A DNA stretch of 64,000 bases from Microbacterium festucae (GTDB lineage: Bacteria; Actinomycetota; Actinomycetes; Actinomycetales; Microbacteriaceae), in the NCBI RefSeq assembly GCF_025421715.1, contig NZ_JAOEFC010000001.1:1-64000 (forward strand), written 5' to 3'. Position numbers and translations under genes: made by a program. Below, piece by piece: positions 19,575 through 27,924 of this stretch; the first letter of the stretch is position 1, and each line of letters opens with the position of its first letter. The notes beneath the pieces are model-generated. The model saw only the letters and a list, made by a program, of their open reading frames with translations, was not told the origin of the DNA and did no database searches.

Positions 19575-20320
19575 GTGCGGTCCGCGCGCCGGTAGACGAG
19601 GTCGCGGATGTCGCGGCCCTTCGCGAGGCCCTTGCGCTCGAACGCCGTCATCACGCGCCCCTCGAACCGCGGCGCCCACTCGCCCTCGAACGCGGGCGCG
19701 AAGTCGTCGGCGCCCCGCATGACCTCGCGCATCTGCAGGGCGTAGTCCTCCCAGTCGGTCGCCAGGCGCAGCAGACCGCCGCCGGTCAGCGCCCGCGCCG
19801 CCAGCGGCGGGAAGGGCGGGGCGACCAGGCGCCGCTTGTTGTGCTTGGACTTGTGCCACGGGTCGGGGAAGAAGATCCACAGCTCGTCGATCGACTCGGC
19901 GGGCAGCAGGTGCTCGAGCACCTCGGGGGCGTTCGCCTCGACCAGGCGGAGGTTGCGCGCGCCGACGCGGTCGGCGTCGAGCATGGTGCGGGCCAGCCCC
20001 GCACGGAACACCTCGACCGCGATGAAGTCGGTGTCGGGGTGGGCGAGGGCGGCGTTGACGATCGCGTGTCCCTGGCCCGAGCCGATCTCCACGACCCGCC
20101 GGGCGTCGCGGCCGAACACGGCGACCGGGTCGATGACCGTGCCCGGACGGATGCTCGTGGCCGCGGCATCCCGCTCGACGTCGATGACGTAGTGCGGGGC
20201 CAGGTGTTCCCAGGCACCCTCCTGCGCATCGGTCATGCGGCCGCTGCGGCGGACGAACGACACCGGCTTGTCGCGGAAGCGCCGCTCGGGCGCGAGGTCG
20301 TCGGCGTCGGGATGCGGCAC
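19571..20320 (-). CDS. trmB: tRNA (guanine-N7-)-methyltransferase
   Basis: Makes m7G46 in the variable loop of tRNAs. 249 residues. SAM-binding motif VVEIGSGQGHAIVNAA, the conserved DELWIFFPDPWHKSKHNKRR and the C-terminal TAFERKGLAKGRDIRDLVYRR are diagnostic. I chose the GTG at 20320 because the conserved N-terminal FRDKPVSFVRRSGRMTDAQ must be included (the first ATG cuts it off) and because TACCCT stands 6 nt upstream of this GTG. Confidence 0.93.
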   Translation of the reverse strand: MPHPDADDLAPERRFRDKPVSFVRRSGRMTDAQEGAWEHLAPHYVIDVERDAAATSIRPGTVIDPVAVFGRDARRVVEIGSGQGHAIVNAALAHPDTDFIAVEVFRAGLARTMLDADRVGARNLRLVEANAPEVLEHLLPAESIDELWIFFPDPWHKSKHNKRRLVAPPFPPLAARALTGGGLLRLATDWEDYALQMREVMRGADDFAPAFEGEWAPRFEGRVMTAFERKGLAKGRDIRDLVYRRADRT

Positions 20321-20392
20321 AGTCCCAGGGTACCGGCCCCGCTCCCCGCCCCGCCGCGGGTTCCGGTCCGCCGCTCTCCGCTCACGCCCCGG

Positions 20393-20476
20393 CGCGAAAC
20401 TCCTCCACTTCGCGGCGCGACCGCTCGAGAGAGCGCTCCCCGGGGCTGGAACGGCCCGGAATGGAGGAGTTTCGCG
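20393..20476. repeat. 84-bp palindrome-ended element, copy A
   Basis: Bounded by a perfect 15-bp inverted repeat, CGCGAAACTCCTCCA at 20393-20407 and its complement at 20462-20476. The interior carries GCGCGACCGCTCGAGAGAGC and GCTCCC. A second copy of exactly the same length lies 185 bp downstream. It sits upstream of trmB in the 452-nt gap between trmB and DUF3097. Confidence 0.85.
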
Positions 20477-20661
20477 AGCCGGCGCGGACACCGGACACCG
20501 CGCGTCGGGCCGTCCACGCGGGCGGCCCCGGTCCGCGAGAGGCAGCACGAGTCCGCGGACGGGAGCTCGAGGCCGCCCGCGGCGAGCCTGGGGGCGGCGA
20601 CCTCCGGCCCCGCCGCGCCCGCCCGGGCCCCGCCACGCCCGCCGGGCCCCCGGCCCACCGC

Positions 20662-20745
20662 CGCGAAACTCCTCCGATCCGGGGCGTCACCGCCCGAGAG
20701 ACCGCTCCCAGCCCGACAACGGGCCCGATGTGGAGGAGTTTCGCG
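20662..20745. repeat. 84-bp palindrome-ended element, copy B
   Basis: CGCGAAACTCCTCC at 20662-20675 and its complement at 20732-20745 form the ends; the interior (CACCGCCCGAGAGACCGCTC, then CCAG) is clearly related to copy A. It lies 27 bp beyond the DUF3097 stop. The rest of the gap (20477-20661) is GC-rich without a recognisable gene. Confidence 0.85.
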
Positions 20746-20772
20746 GGGCGGCGCGGAGCCGGGGCGGTGGGG

Positions 20773-21606
20773 TCAGTCGACGGTGACGAAGTCGATGAGC
20801 TCCTCGACGCGGCCGAGGAGGGCGGGGTCGAGGTCGCGGTAGGTCTTCACCGACCCGAGGATGCGCCGCCAGGTGCGGGCGATGTCGGCCTGGTCGCCGG
20901 TCGGCCAGCCGAGGGCGCGGCTGACGCCGACCTTCCACTCGATGCCGCGGGGCACGTCGGGCCAGGCGCGGATCCCCAGCACCTCGGGACGCACGCACTG
21001 CCAGACGTCGATGTGCGGGTGACCCACGATCTTCAGGTGCGCGCCGTGCGGGCCGCGCATCACGCTGTCGGCCAGCCGCGACTCCTTCGACCCGGTCACG
21101 AGGTGGTCGACGAGCACGCCGTAGCGGCGACCCGGGCCGGGCGGGTCCTCCTGCAGCACGTCGGCGAGCAGGTCGACGCCCTGCAGGTACTCGACCACCA
21201 CGCCCTCGGCGCGCAGGTCGTCTCCCCACACCTTCTCGACGAGCTCGGCGTCGTGGCGCCCCTCGACGAGGATGCGGGACGCCCGCGCGACCCGCGCGCG
21301 CTGCTGCGGTGCGGCGAATGACCCGGATGCCGTGCGGCGAGGACCCGTCGGCGCCACGGCTGCGGGGGCGACGAGCTCGACGAGCACGCCCTCCACGAGA
21401 AAGCCCGCGCCGAGCGGGAACACCCGCACCCGACCGTGCCGGTCTTCCAGTTCGACCATGCCGCCGCGCACCCCGACGACGGCGCCGCAGTAGCCGTCGG
21501 CGGCGACCTCGACGACGAGGTCACGCTCGGCCGGGGTCTTCTGCACGGTGGGTCGGCCGGCGGTGCGCCAACCGGGGGCGAGCACGTCGTCGCCGTATCT
21601 GTCCAT
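20773..21606 (-). CDS. DUF3097 family protein, Toprim-like centre
   Basis: 277 residues, conserved across actinobacteria and without assigned function. Residues about 1-75 look like a small beta-barrel (VVEVAADGYCGAVVGVRGGMVELEDRHGRVRVFPLG). The centre reads RILVEGRHDAELVEKVWGDDLR, then GVDLLADVLQ, then RRYGVLVDHLVTGSKESRLA; the spacing of E-G-x-x-D and V-D-H resembles a Toprim fold (RNase M5/primase type). Metal-dependent nucleic acid processing is therefore a guess. The ATG at 21606 has GGAGGA upstream. Monocistronic. Confidence 0.8.
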   Translation of the reverse strand: MDRYGDDVLAPGWRTAGRPTVQKTPAERDLVVEVAADGYCGAVVGVRGGMVELEDRHGRVRVFPLGAGFLVEGVLVELVAPAAVAPTGPRRTASGSFAAPQQRARVARASRILVEGRHDAELVEKVWGDDLRAEGVVVEYLQGVDLLADVLQEDPPGPGRRYGVLVDHLVTGSKESRLADSVMRGPHGAHLKIVGHPHIDVWQCVRPEVLGIRAWPDVPRGIEWKVGVSRALGWPTGDQADIARTWRRILGSVKTYRDLDPALLGRVEELIDFVTVD

Positions 21607-21786
21607 GGTGTCCTCCGCAGCGGTCACCCTAACCCGCGGCGGGGCGCGCGGGCCCGAGCGACGCACGGTGCGGCGGGGAGACCTAGGTGTTCTCTGTGAG
21701 CGTCCGCCCCACCTGGAATCGCATACCGGGCCGGGCATAGGATCGGCGACAAGGGGGCGGGAAGCGGGCCCCGTGGGAAGGAACGC

Positions 21787-23847
21787 ATGCGTTCGCGTCT
21801 GGCATTCGCGCTCGTCGCGGCCGGGTCGATCGTGCTCGGCGGTGCCGCGTCGGCGGCGCTGGCCACCGAGCCCGTCGCGCCCCTCACCGAGCCCGTCGCG
21901 CCCCTCACCGAGCCGGTCGCTCCCCTGACCGCGCCGGTGACCCTGGGGTCCGGCCACGTGCTCGATCAGGCCGATGTGCTGACCGATGCCGAGGAGCAGA
22001 GCCTCGACGAGCGTCTCTCCGCCCTGCCCTCGGACGGCGTGGAGCTGTGGGTGACGTACGTCGACGTCTTCACCGACCCGAGCGATGCCGCCCAGTGGGC
22101 CAACACCACCGCGACCGTCAACAACCTGGGCCCGAACCAGTACCTGCTCGCCGTGGCGACCGAGGGCCGGGCCTACTACCTCTCCGGCGACGAACAGGGC
22201 CCGGTGTCGGGCGCGGAGCTCACCGACATCGAGCAGGACCTCATCGCGCCGGCCCTGCGCGCCGGCGACTGGGCGGGCGCCGCGGATGCCGCCGCCACCG
22301 GCCTCGCCGACGCGGCGGGCGCGGGCGGGGTGAGCCCGATCTGGGTCGTGCTGCTGATCGTGGTGGTCGTCGCCGTCGGCATCCTCGTCGCCGTGGTCGT
22401 GGTGCGCTCTCGCAAGCGCGCGGCCGCCGGCGCTCCCGGCACGGGCGGCGGCGCCGCCCCGGTGCGCTCCACCGCCGACCTGCGGCGGGACGCCGCCTCG
22501 GCCCTGGTGGCCGCCGACGACGCCGTGAAGACGAGCGAGCAGGAGCTCGGCTTCGCCATCGCGCAGTTCGGCGAAGAGACGGCGCGCGAGTTCACCGATG
22601 CCCTCACGGCGGCCAAGGCCGACCTCGACCACGCGTTCTCGCTGCAGCAGCAGCTCGACGACGACGTCGCCGACACCGACGCGCAGGTGCGCGCCTGGGC
22701 GCAGCAGATCCTCGACCTGTGCGCGCACGCCGATACGGTGCTCGACGAGAAGGCCGCCGCGTTCGACCGGCTGCGCAGCCTCGAGCAGAACGCCCCCGAG
22801 GCGCTCGGCCGCGTGCAGACGCTGCGGGCGACGGTGGCAGAGCACGCCCCCGCCGCGCAGTCGCGCCTGCAGGCGCTGCAGACCGCGTATGCGCCGGAGG
22901 CGCTGGCCACCGTCGCCGACAACCCGGCCCAGGCCGCCCAGCGGCTCGCCTTCGCCGACGAGCGTCTCACCCTCGCCGAGCAGGCGATCGGGGCCGGCGA
23001 CGGCTCGGAGGCCGCCGTGCACATCCGCGCCGCCGAAGACGCCGTCGCGCAGGCGCAGAAGATGCAGGATGCCGTCGGCTCGCTCGCCGCCGACCTGGCC
23101 ACCGCCGAGCAGTCGGCCGCCGCGCTGGTGACCGACGTCGAGACCGACCTGGCCACGGCGGCCACGGTGCCCGATCCCGACGGCCGGGTCGCCCCGGTGA
23201 TCGCCGCGACCCGGCGTCAGCTCGACGCCGCCACGGCGCTGCTGACCGGCACGGCGCGCCGACCGCTGGCCGCCCTCGAGCAGCTCGAGGCCGCCGACAC
23301 CCAGATCGACGCCCTGCTGGACGGGGTGCGCGATGCGCAGGAGAAGGCGCGCCGCGCCGAGCGGCAGCTCGCCCAGCTGCTCACCCAGGCCCAGGCGCAG
23401 GTGTCGGCCGCCGAAGACTTCATCACCTCCCGCCGCGGCGCCGTGGGCGCCACCGCCCGCACCCGGCTCGCCGAGGCGGGGGCCGCCCTCGTGCAGGCCC
23501 GTCAGCTCGCCGACTCCGACCCCGCCGCGGCCCTCGGGGCCGCCCAGCGCGCCAACGACCTGGCCGCGCAGGCGCTCGGCGCCGCACAGGGCGACGTCGG
23601 CGCGTTCGGCGGCGGTGGGGGCACCGGCGGCGGGCTCGGCGGCAACATCATGGGCGCCGTGCTGGGCGGCATCATCGTCAACGCGATGCAGGGCGGCGGC
23701 GGCGGCTTTGGCGGCGGCGGCAGCTTCGGTGGCGGCGGCTTCGGCGGCGGATCGTCCCGCGGCCGCACCGGCGGCGGGGGCGGCTTCCGGCCCGGCAGCT
23801 TCGGCGGCGGCGGCACCCGTGCCCGCCGGGGTGGAGGTCGATTCTGA
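21787..23847 (+). CDS. TPM-domain (YgcG-like) membrane protein with Gly-rich tail
   Basis: 686 residues. A signal peptide (about 1-27), a proline spacer with three copies of EPVAPLT, a TPM domain at about 55-165 (HVLDQADVLTDAEEQSLDERL..., NNLGPNQYLLAVATEGRAYYLS), one membrane helix at about 180-205, then a long Ala/Glu/Gln-rich coiled-coil region at about 235-590, and a Gly/Phe/Arg-rich C-terminus like other YgcG proteins. GGAAGGAA lies 5 nt before the ATG. pspA follows 109 nt downstream, suggesting a joint role at the membrane; in other bacteria TPM proteins often neighbour envelope-stress genes. Confidence 0.85.
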   Translation: MRSRLAFALVAAGSIVLGGAASAALATEPVAPLTEPVAPLTEPVAPLTAPVTLGSGHVLDQADVLTDAEEQSLDERLSALPSDGVELWVTYVDVFTDPSDAAQWANTTATVNNLGPNQYLLAVATEGRAYYLSGDEQGPVSGAELTDIEQDLIAPALRAGDWAGAADAAATGLADAAGAGGVSPIWVVLLIVVVVAVGILVAVVVVRSRKRAAAGAPGTGGGAAPVRSTADLRRDAASALVAADDAVKTSEQELGFAIAQFGEETAREFTDALTAAKADLDHAFSLQQQLDDDVADTDAQVRAWAQQILDLCAHADTVLDEKAAAFDRLRSLEQNAPEALGRVQTLRATVAEHAPAAQSRLQALQTAYAPEALATVADNPAQAAQRLAFADERLTLAEQAIGAGDGSEAAVHIRAAEDAVAQAQKMQDAVGSLAADLATAEQSAAALVTDVETDLATAATVPDPDGRVAPVIAATRRQLDAATALLTGTARRPLAALEQLEAADTQIDALLDGVRDAQEKARRAERQLAQLLTQAQAQVSAAEDFITSRRGAVGATARTRLAEAGAALVQARQLADSDPAAALGAAQRANDLAAQALGAAQGDVGAFGGGGGTGGGLGGNIMGAVLGGIIVNAMQGGGGGFGGGGSFGGGGFGGGSSRGRTGGGGGFRPGSFGGGGTRARRGGGRF

Positions 23848-23956
23848 TCCGCCGACGACTCGCATCCGCCGGGCCGGTTCGGCTCCGCACGAGACTCCCC
23901 GCCCGTCCCGATTCCACGCTCGACCTCCGACCTACCTCCTCCAGAAAGGGAACCCG

Positions 23957-24688
23957 ATGGTAAAGCAGTCCATCTTCGGCCGCATCTCGACGCTCGTGAA
24001 GGCGAACATCAACGCGATGCTCGACTCCGCCGAAGACCCGCAGAAGATGCTCGACCAGCTCGTCCGCGACTACAGCAACAACATCGCCGACGCCGAGGCG
24101 GCGATCGCCGAGACGATCGGCAACCTGCGCCTGCTCGAGCGCGACCACGCCGAAGACGTCAAGGCCGCCACCGAGTGGGGCGGCAAGGCCCTCGCAGCCA
24201 GCCGCAAGGCCGACCAGCTGCGGCAGTCGGGCAACGCCGCCGACGCCGACAAGTTCGACAACCTCGCCAAGATCGCGCTGCAGCGTCAGATCAGCGAGGA
24301 GAACGAGGCCCGCACGCTGGCCCCGTCGATCGCCGCCCAGACCGAGGTCGTCGACAAGCTCAAGGACGGCCTCAACGGCATGAAGCAGAAGCTTCAGGAG
24401 CTGAAGTCGAAGCGCTCCGAGCTGCTGGCGCGTGCCAAGTCGGCCGAGGCGCAGAACAAGGTGCACGACGCCGTCAAGTCGATCGACGTGCTCGACCCGA
24501 CCAGCGAGCTCGGCCGGTTCGAAGACAAGGTGCGCCGTCAGGAGGCGCTCGCGGCCGGCAAGGCCGAGATCGCGGCGTCGTCGCTGGACGCGCAGTTCAA
24601 CCAGCTCGAAGACGTGGGCGAGCTCACCGAGGTCGAGGCGCGCCTGGCCGCGCTGAAGTCCGGCGCCGCCCCCGCCATCGAGCAGTAA
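23957..24688 (+). CDS. pspA: PspA/IM30 family membrane-stress protein
   Basis: 243 residues, almost wholly helical. The N-terminal amphipathic helix (VKQSIFGRISTLVKANINAMLDSAEDPQKMLDQLVRDY) is the membrane-binding segment of PspA/Vipp1; the rest is coiled coil (ESCRT-III-like fold) ending in DVGELTEVEARLAALKSG. PspA oligomers stabilise damaged membranes. AGAAAGGGAA precedes the ATG at 23957. Likely co-transcribed with the TPM gene; a strong hairpin follows. Confidence 0.93.
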   Translation: MVKQSIFGRISTLVKANINAMLDSAEDPQKMLDQLVRDYSNNIADAEAAIAETIGNLRLLERDHAEDVKAATEWGGKALAASRKADQLRQSGNAADADKFDNLAKIALQRQISEENEARTLAPSIAAQTEVVDKLKDGLNGMKQKLQELKSKRSELLARAKSAEAQNKVHDAVKSIDVLDPTSELGRFEDKVRRQEALAAGKAEIAASSLDAQFNQLEDVGELTEVEARLAALKSGAAPAIEQ

Positions 24689-24696
24689 GACCCGGT

Positions 24697-24747
24697 ACGC
24701 GAGGCATCACGCCGGCGGGACGCCCCGCCGCGCGTGGTGCCTCGCGT
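24697..24747. terminator. extended hairpin downstream of pspA
   Basis: An outer stem ACGCGAGGCATCACGC pairs with GCGTGGTGCCTCGCGT (16 positions, one T-G), and the loop holds an inner stem CGGCGGG-ACG-(C)CCCGCCG. It begins 9 nt after the pspA stop. No U-tract follows, so it may slow polymerase or protect the mRNA end rather than act as a classic intrinsic terminator. Confidence 0.65.
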
Positions 24748-24835
24748 CGTCGATGATCCCGGGCCGCGCCGCGGCGGACGGGCAGCCGCAGCGCAGGCCG
24801 GTGACAGCGGATGCCGACGGCGGAAGGATGAGAGC

Positions 24836-25645
24836 ATGACGCGTTTTCTGGTGGTGCCGCAGTGGCAGGGCTCGCCCTCGCCGCGCGCGATGATGCTGGT
24901 CGACGGCGCCGAGGCCATCGCCGGCGACCTGCCCCGCTCGGCGACCACGCGCATCGAGGTGCCGGCCGAAGCAGGCGAGCCCCTCGACACCGGCATCCGC
25001 CGCTTCAGCGCGCTGTCGCGGGTGCGCGACGCGGTCGCCGAGGCGCTGGCCGGCTCGGACGAGCCGGCGATCGCAGTGGGCGGCGACTGCGCGGTCGCGG
25101 TGAGCGCCGTCGCGCACGCCGCGGCGCGGCATCCGTCGCTGGCCGTCGTCTGGCTCGACGCCCACGCCGATCTGCACTCCCCCGACACCTCGCCGTCGGG
25201 CGCCTTGGCCGGCATGGCGCTGCGCGCCCTGTTCGACGAGGGTCCGTTCGCCCAGGCGGCCGTGGGTGCCGAGCGCGTAGTGCTCGCCGGCTCGCGCGAG
25301 TTCGACGATGCGGAGTGGGACCTCGTGGCCGCCGGCCGGGTGCGTCACGTCGCCGCCGACGCGTTCGCCGACCCGCGGGTGCTCGTCGATGCCGCCCTGG
25401 CGACGGGCGCCGACGCGGTGTACGTGCACGTCGATCTCGATGTCATCGACCCGGCCGACCTCGCCGGGCTCGCCCTGCCCGTCCCCTTCGGGGTGCCGGC
25501 GGGGCAGCTGATCGCCGCCCTGGGGGCGCTGCGCGAGCGGATGCCGCTGGTCGGCGCCTCGATCGCCGGCTTCGCCCCCGCGAGCCCGGCCGCCGCCGTC
25601 GACGACCTCGGCACCATCCTGCGCGTCGTGGGCGCGCTGGCATGA
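24836..25645 (+). CDS. arginase/ureohydrolase family protein
   Basis: 269 residues with the ureohydrolase metal-site pattern: GGDCAVAV at about 82-89, WLDAHADLHSPD and VHVDLDVIDP. In arginases and agmatinases the first motif is GGDHS, where His is a manganese ligand; here it is Cys, seen in some uncharacterised relatives, so the substrate may not be arginine. No signal peptide. The start is ATG at 24836 with AAGGATGAG upstream. The stop overlaps the next ATG by 4 nt. Confidence 0.8.
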   Translation: MTRFLVVPQWQGSPSPRAMMLVDGAEAIAGDLPRSATTRIEVPAEAGEPLDTGIRRFSALSRVRDAVAEALAGSDEPAIAVGGDCAVAVSAVAHAAARHPSLAVVWLDAHADLHSPDTSPSGALAGMALRALFDEGPFAQAAVGAERVVLAGSREFDDAEWDLVAAGRVRHVAADAFADPRVLVDAALATGADAVYVHVDLDVIDPADLAGLALPVPFGVPAGQLIAALGALRERMPLVGASIAGFAPASPAAAVDDLGTILRVVGALA

Positions 25646-26091
25646 GCGCGCTGCGCACCCCGCCCGCCGGCTGGCGGGAGCGCGCCGCCCGCGCGGTCGC
25701 CCGCGGCGAGCGCCTCGACGCGTTCCTCCCCTTCCTCGACTCTCCGCTCAGCCGGGCGGGGGCGTGGTGGGGCACCGCGGTCGGGTTCGTCTGGGGCGGC
25801 CTGTGGTCGACCGGGCGGGTCGAGCGCCGCGAGGGCCTCTGGGTGTTCACCGGCATGCCGGCCCGCACGTTCCGCCGCGGGGGCGTCTGCGTGGGCGCCT
25901 GCTACCTCACCGGCGACGCGCGGGTGACGGCGGCGGTGCTGCGCCACGAGGCCGTGCACGCGCGGCAGTGGCGGCGCTACGGAATGCTCATGCCGCTGCT
26001 GTACCTGCTGGCCGGGCAGAACCCGCTGACGAACCGGTTCGAAATCCTCGCCGGGCTCGAAGACGGCAACTACGTGCCGCGCGGCGCCTGA
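25642..26091 (+). CDS. small HExxH-motif protein, hypothetical
   Basis: 149 residues. The central HEAVH (LRHEAVHARQWRRYG) is a zincin-like HExxH motif, followed by a hydrophobic stretch MLMPLLYLLAGQNPLTNRFEILAGLEDG where a third ligand Glu may lie. Another hydrophobic segment is around 40-57. No named family recognised; a membrane-associated metalloprotein is plausible. Translationally coupled (ATGA) to the arginase-like gene. Confidence 0.65.
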   Translation: MSALRTPPAGWRERAARAVARGERLDAFLPFLDSPLSRAGAWWGTAVGFVWGGLWSTGRVERREGLWVFTGMPARTFRRGGVCVGACYLTGDARVTAAVLRHEAVHARQWRRYGMLMPLLYLLAGQNPLTNRFEILAGLEDGNYVPRGA

Positions 26092-26121
26092 GGCGGCGTC
26101 CGGCGCCGGCGCGGGGCGGAC

Positions 26122-26589
26122 TCAGCGCGCGGCGGCGAGGCCGAAGCGCGCGGGGGTGCCGATGCCGTCGGCGTCGAAGCCGAGCGCACCGGTGAGGTGG
26201 TCGAAGATGTCGGCGGTGCCGAGGTAGCCGCCCAGCAGGTGGATGCGGGTGGCGCGGGCCGCCTCTTCGCAGAGCATCTCGTCGGCCCAGCCGGTGACCG
26301 CGCGGGTGAGTGCCTGCCCGGGCACGCAGGTGCGCCCGGTGCCGGGCGTGCCGCTGCGGCGCGAGCGGTCGAGCCAGGTCACCGTCATGCGCGCCGGCGC
26401 GTCGATGCGGCCGATCCACTCGGCATCCGGCACTTCGATGAACACGCGCCCGGTCGAGCAGATCGGCAGCGTCGCGATGAGCGCCTGCAGCTCGGCGAGG
26501 CTGTGCTCGTCGGCGGTGATCAGGTGCTGCACGCGCTCGTGACGCGACGCCTTGCAGGCGGTCGGGTCGTGGGCGAGACGCGTGGACAT
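26122..26589 (-). CDS. SIP-domain protein (siderophore-interacting C-terminal domain only)
   Basis: 155 residues matching the NAD(P)H-binding half of siderophore-interacting flavoproteins (LITADEHSLAELQALIATLPICSTGRVFIEVPD, then GYLGTADIFDHLTG near the end). The FAD-binding N-terminal half is absent, so it cannot by itself be a full ferric-siderophore reductase. An iron-box-like palindrome and TATAGT -10 lie immediately upstream, supporting a role in iron acquisition. The ATG at 26589 is 9 nt after the -10, so the mRNA is nearly leaderless. Confidence 0.78.
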   Translation of the reverse strand: MSTRLAHDPTACKASRHERVQHLITADEHSLAELQALIATLPICSTGRVFIEVPDAEWIGRIDAPARMTVTWLDRSRRSGTPGTGRTCVPGQALTRAVTGWADEMLCEEAARATRIHLLGGYLGTADIFDHLTGALGFDADGIGTPARFGLAAAR

Positions 26590-26598
26590 GATGAGGCC

Positions 26599-26634
26599 AC
26601 TATACCCCCCACAGGATAGGCATGCCTAACCTTC
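26599..26634 (-). promoter_or_regulatory. DtxR/IdeR-like iron box and -10 of the SIP gene
   Basis: TATAGT (26599-26604, minus strand) is the -10. Just upstream, ATAGGCATGCCTAACCTTC (26616-26634 on the plus strand) matches 13 of 19 positions of the DtxR/IdeR consensus TTAGGTTAGCCTAACCTAA and covers the -35 region, so iron-loaded repressor would block transcription. Confidence 0.7.
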
Positions 26635-26674
26635 GCGCCAGGCGCGGATGCCGGCCGCGACGACCGCGCCGCGG

Positions 26675-27397
26675 TCACCCCTCCCGGGCGACGAGCACCT
26701 CGCGCAGCCGCTGCAGGTCGTCGGCGTCGAGCCCGTGGGTGCGCAGGAACGCGGCCGCCCCGCCGTGCTCGCGGTCGATCTCGGCGAGCAGTTCCCGCAT
26801 CACCGGGGCCGGCGAGCGCGTCGCCAGCGCCTCGAGGTTGCGCGCCTCGGGGTGGGCGCTGCGCAGGTAGGCGAGCACGCGCGCGTTGCGCCGCTCGGGA
26901 AGCGAGGCCTCGGTGCGCGCGTAGTCGGCGACGATCTCGTCCTCGTCGACCCCCGCGGCGGCCAGCGCCAGCGCCACGGTCACCCCGGTGCGGTCTTTGC
27001 CGACGGTGCAGTGCACGAGCACCGGGGCATGGCGGGCGATGGTCTGCACGGCCGCGACGATCGCCTGCGACCCCTCGGCGAGGATCGTGCGGTACATGCT
27101 CTCGAGGGTGACGTCGGCGTCGAAGAAGGATGCGGTGGAGCCGGCGAACAGCGGCGCGCGCACCGTCTCGAGCTCGCTCGAGCCGATGAGGTCGACGCGC
27201 GACGGCTCGGAGGCCACCTCCTCGCCCGAGCGCAGGTCGACGATGCGGCGCACCCCGAGCCCCCGCAGCACGGCCGCGCCGTCGGCGTCGAGCCGGGCCA
27301 GATGCCCCGACCGCAGCAGCACGCCGTGGCGGGTGACCCCGTCGCCGGCGCGCAGCCCGCCGACGTCGCGGAAGTTGAGGGCGCCCGAGACGCTCAC
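26675..27397 (-). CDS. tyrosine/serine protein phosphatase (DSP3-type)
   Basis: 240 residues. Starts NFRDVGGLRAGDG, the family N-terminus; the CX5R phosphate loop is in VLVHCTVGKDRTGV at about 127-140, and the IVDLRSGEE segment supplies the general-acid region. Related to mycobacterial PtpB and lipid/protein phosphatases. Substrate unknown. The ATG overlaps the AhpD-like gene stop by 4 nt. Confidence 0.88.
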   Translation of the reverse strand: MSVSGALNFRDVGGLRAGDGVTRHGVLLRSGHLARLDADGAAVLRGLGVRRIVDLRSGEEVASEPSRVDLIGSSELETVRAPLFAGSTASFFDADVTLESMYRTILAEGSQAIVAAVQTIARHAPVLVHCTVGKDRTGVTVALALAAAGVDEDEIVADYARTEASLPERRNARVLAYLRSAHPEARNLEALATRSPAPVMRELLAEIDREHGGAAAFLRTHGLDADDLQRLREVLVAREG

Positions 27398-27873
27398 GCG
27401 CGGGTGTCGCCGCGCCGGGGCGGCACCGGGTACTTGCCGGCGATGGTGATGCGGTTGAAGGAGTTGATCGACACGAGCAGCCAGCTGAGGGCGACGTACT
27501 CCTGCTCGGTGAAGATGCCGCCGACGTGGTCGTACACCTCGTCGGGGATGCCCTCTTCGTGGATGTAGACGTAGCTCTCCGCCAGCTGCAGCGCCGCCCG
27601 CTCGCGGGCGCTGAACACGCCCGACTCCCGCCAGGCCGCCAGCTGCGCGATCTCGTCCACCGTCACCCCGGCCGTCACCGCGCGGTCCACGTGCACGCGC
27701 ACGCAGTAGGCGCAGCCGTTGAGCTGCGAGGTGTGCAGCAGCACGAGCTCCTTCAGACGCTCGTCGATCCCCGCGCTCTTGGCGATGTCGCCCACGGTCT
27801 GCGAGAAGGCCTCGAGGGCGTCGTAGGCGGGGCGGGCCGAGCGCGAGAGGTGGACGCGGCGTTCCTCAGTCAT
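27394..27873 (-). CDS. carboxymuconolactone decarboxylase/AhpD-like protein
   Basis: About 159 residues. The CAYC pair in LLHTSQLNGCAYCVRVHVDRA, followed by His eight residues after the first Cys, is the AhpD-type redox centre. Members of this family commonly act as peroxide-reducing or alkylhydroperoxidase-like enzymes. I take the ATG at 27873 (MTEERRVHLS); an in-frame GTG lies 9 nt upstream. Co-transcribed with the phosphatase. Confidence 0.88.
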   Translation of the reverse strand: MTEERRVHLSRSARPAYDALEAFSQTVGDIAKSAGIDERLKELVLLHTSQLNGCAYCVRVHVDRAVTAGVTVDEIAQLAAWRESGVFSARERAALQLAESYVYIHEEGIPDEVYDHVGGIFTEQEYVALSWLLVSINSFNRITIAGKYPVPPRRGDTRA

Positions 27874-27924
27874 GACCCCCACCCTGTCACGTCACCCCCA
27901 CGGGGGCGAGGCAGAATGGCGGTC

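Noticed and set aside
24836..25645. Guanidinase linked to the guanidine riboswitch
   Set aside because: It is 6 kb away, has its own upstream region without the riboswitch, and lacks clear guanidinase motifs.
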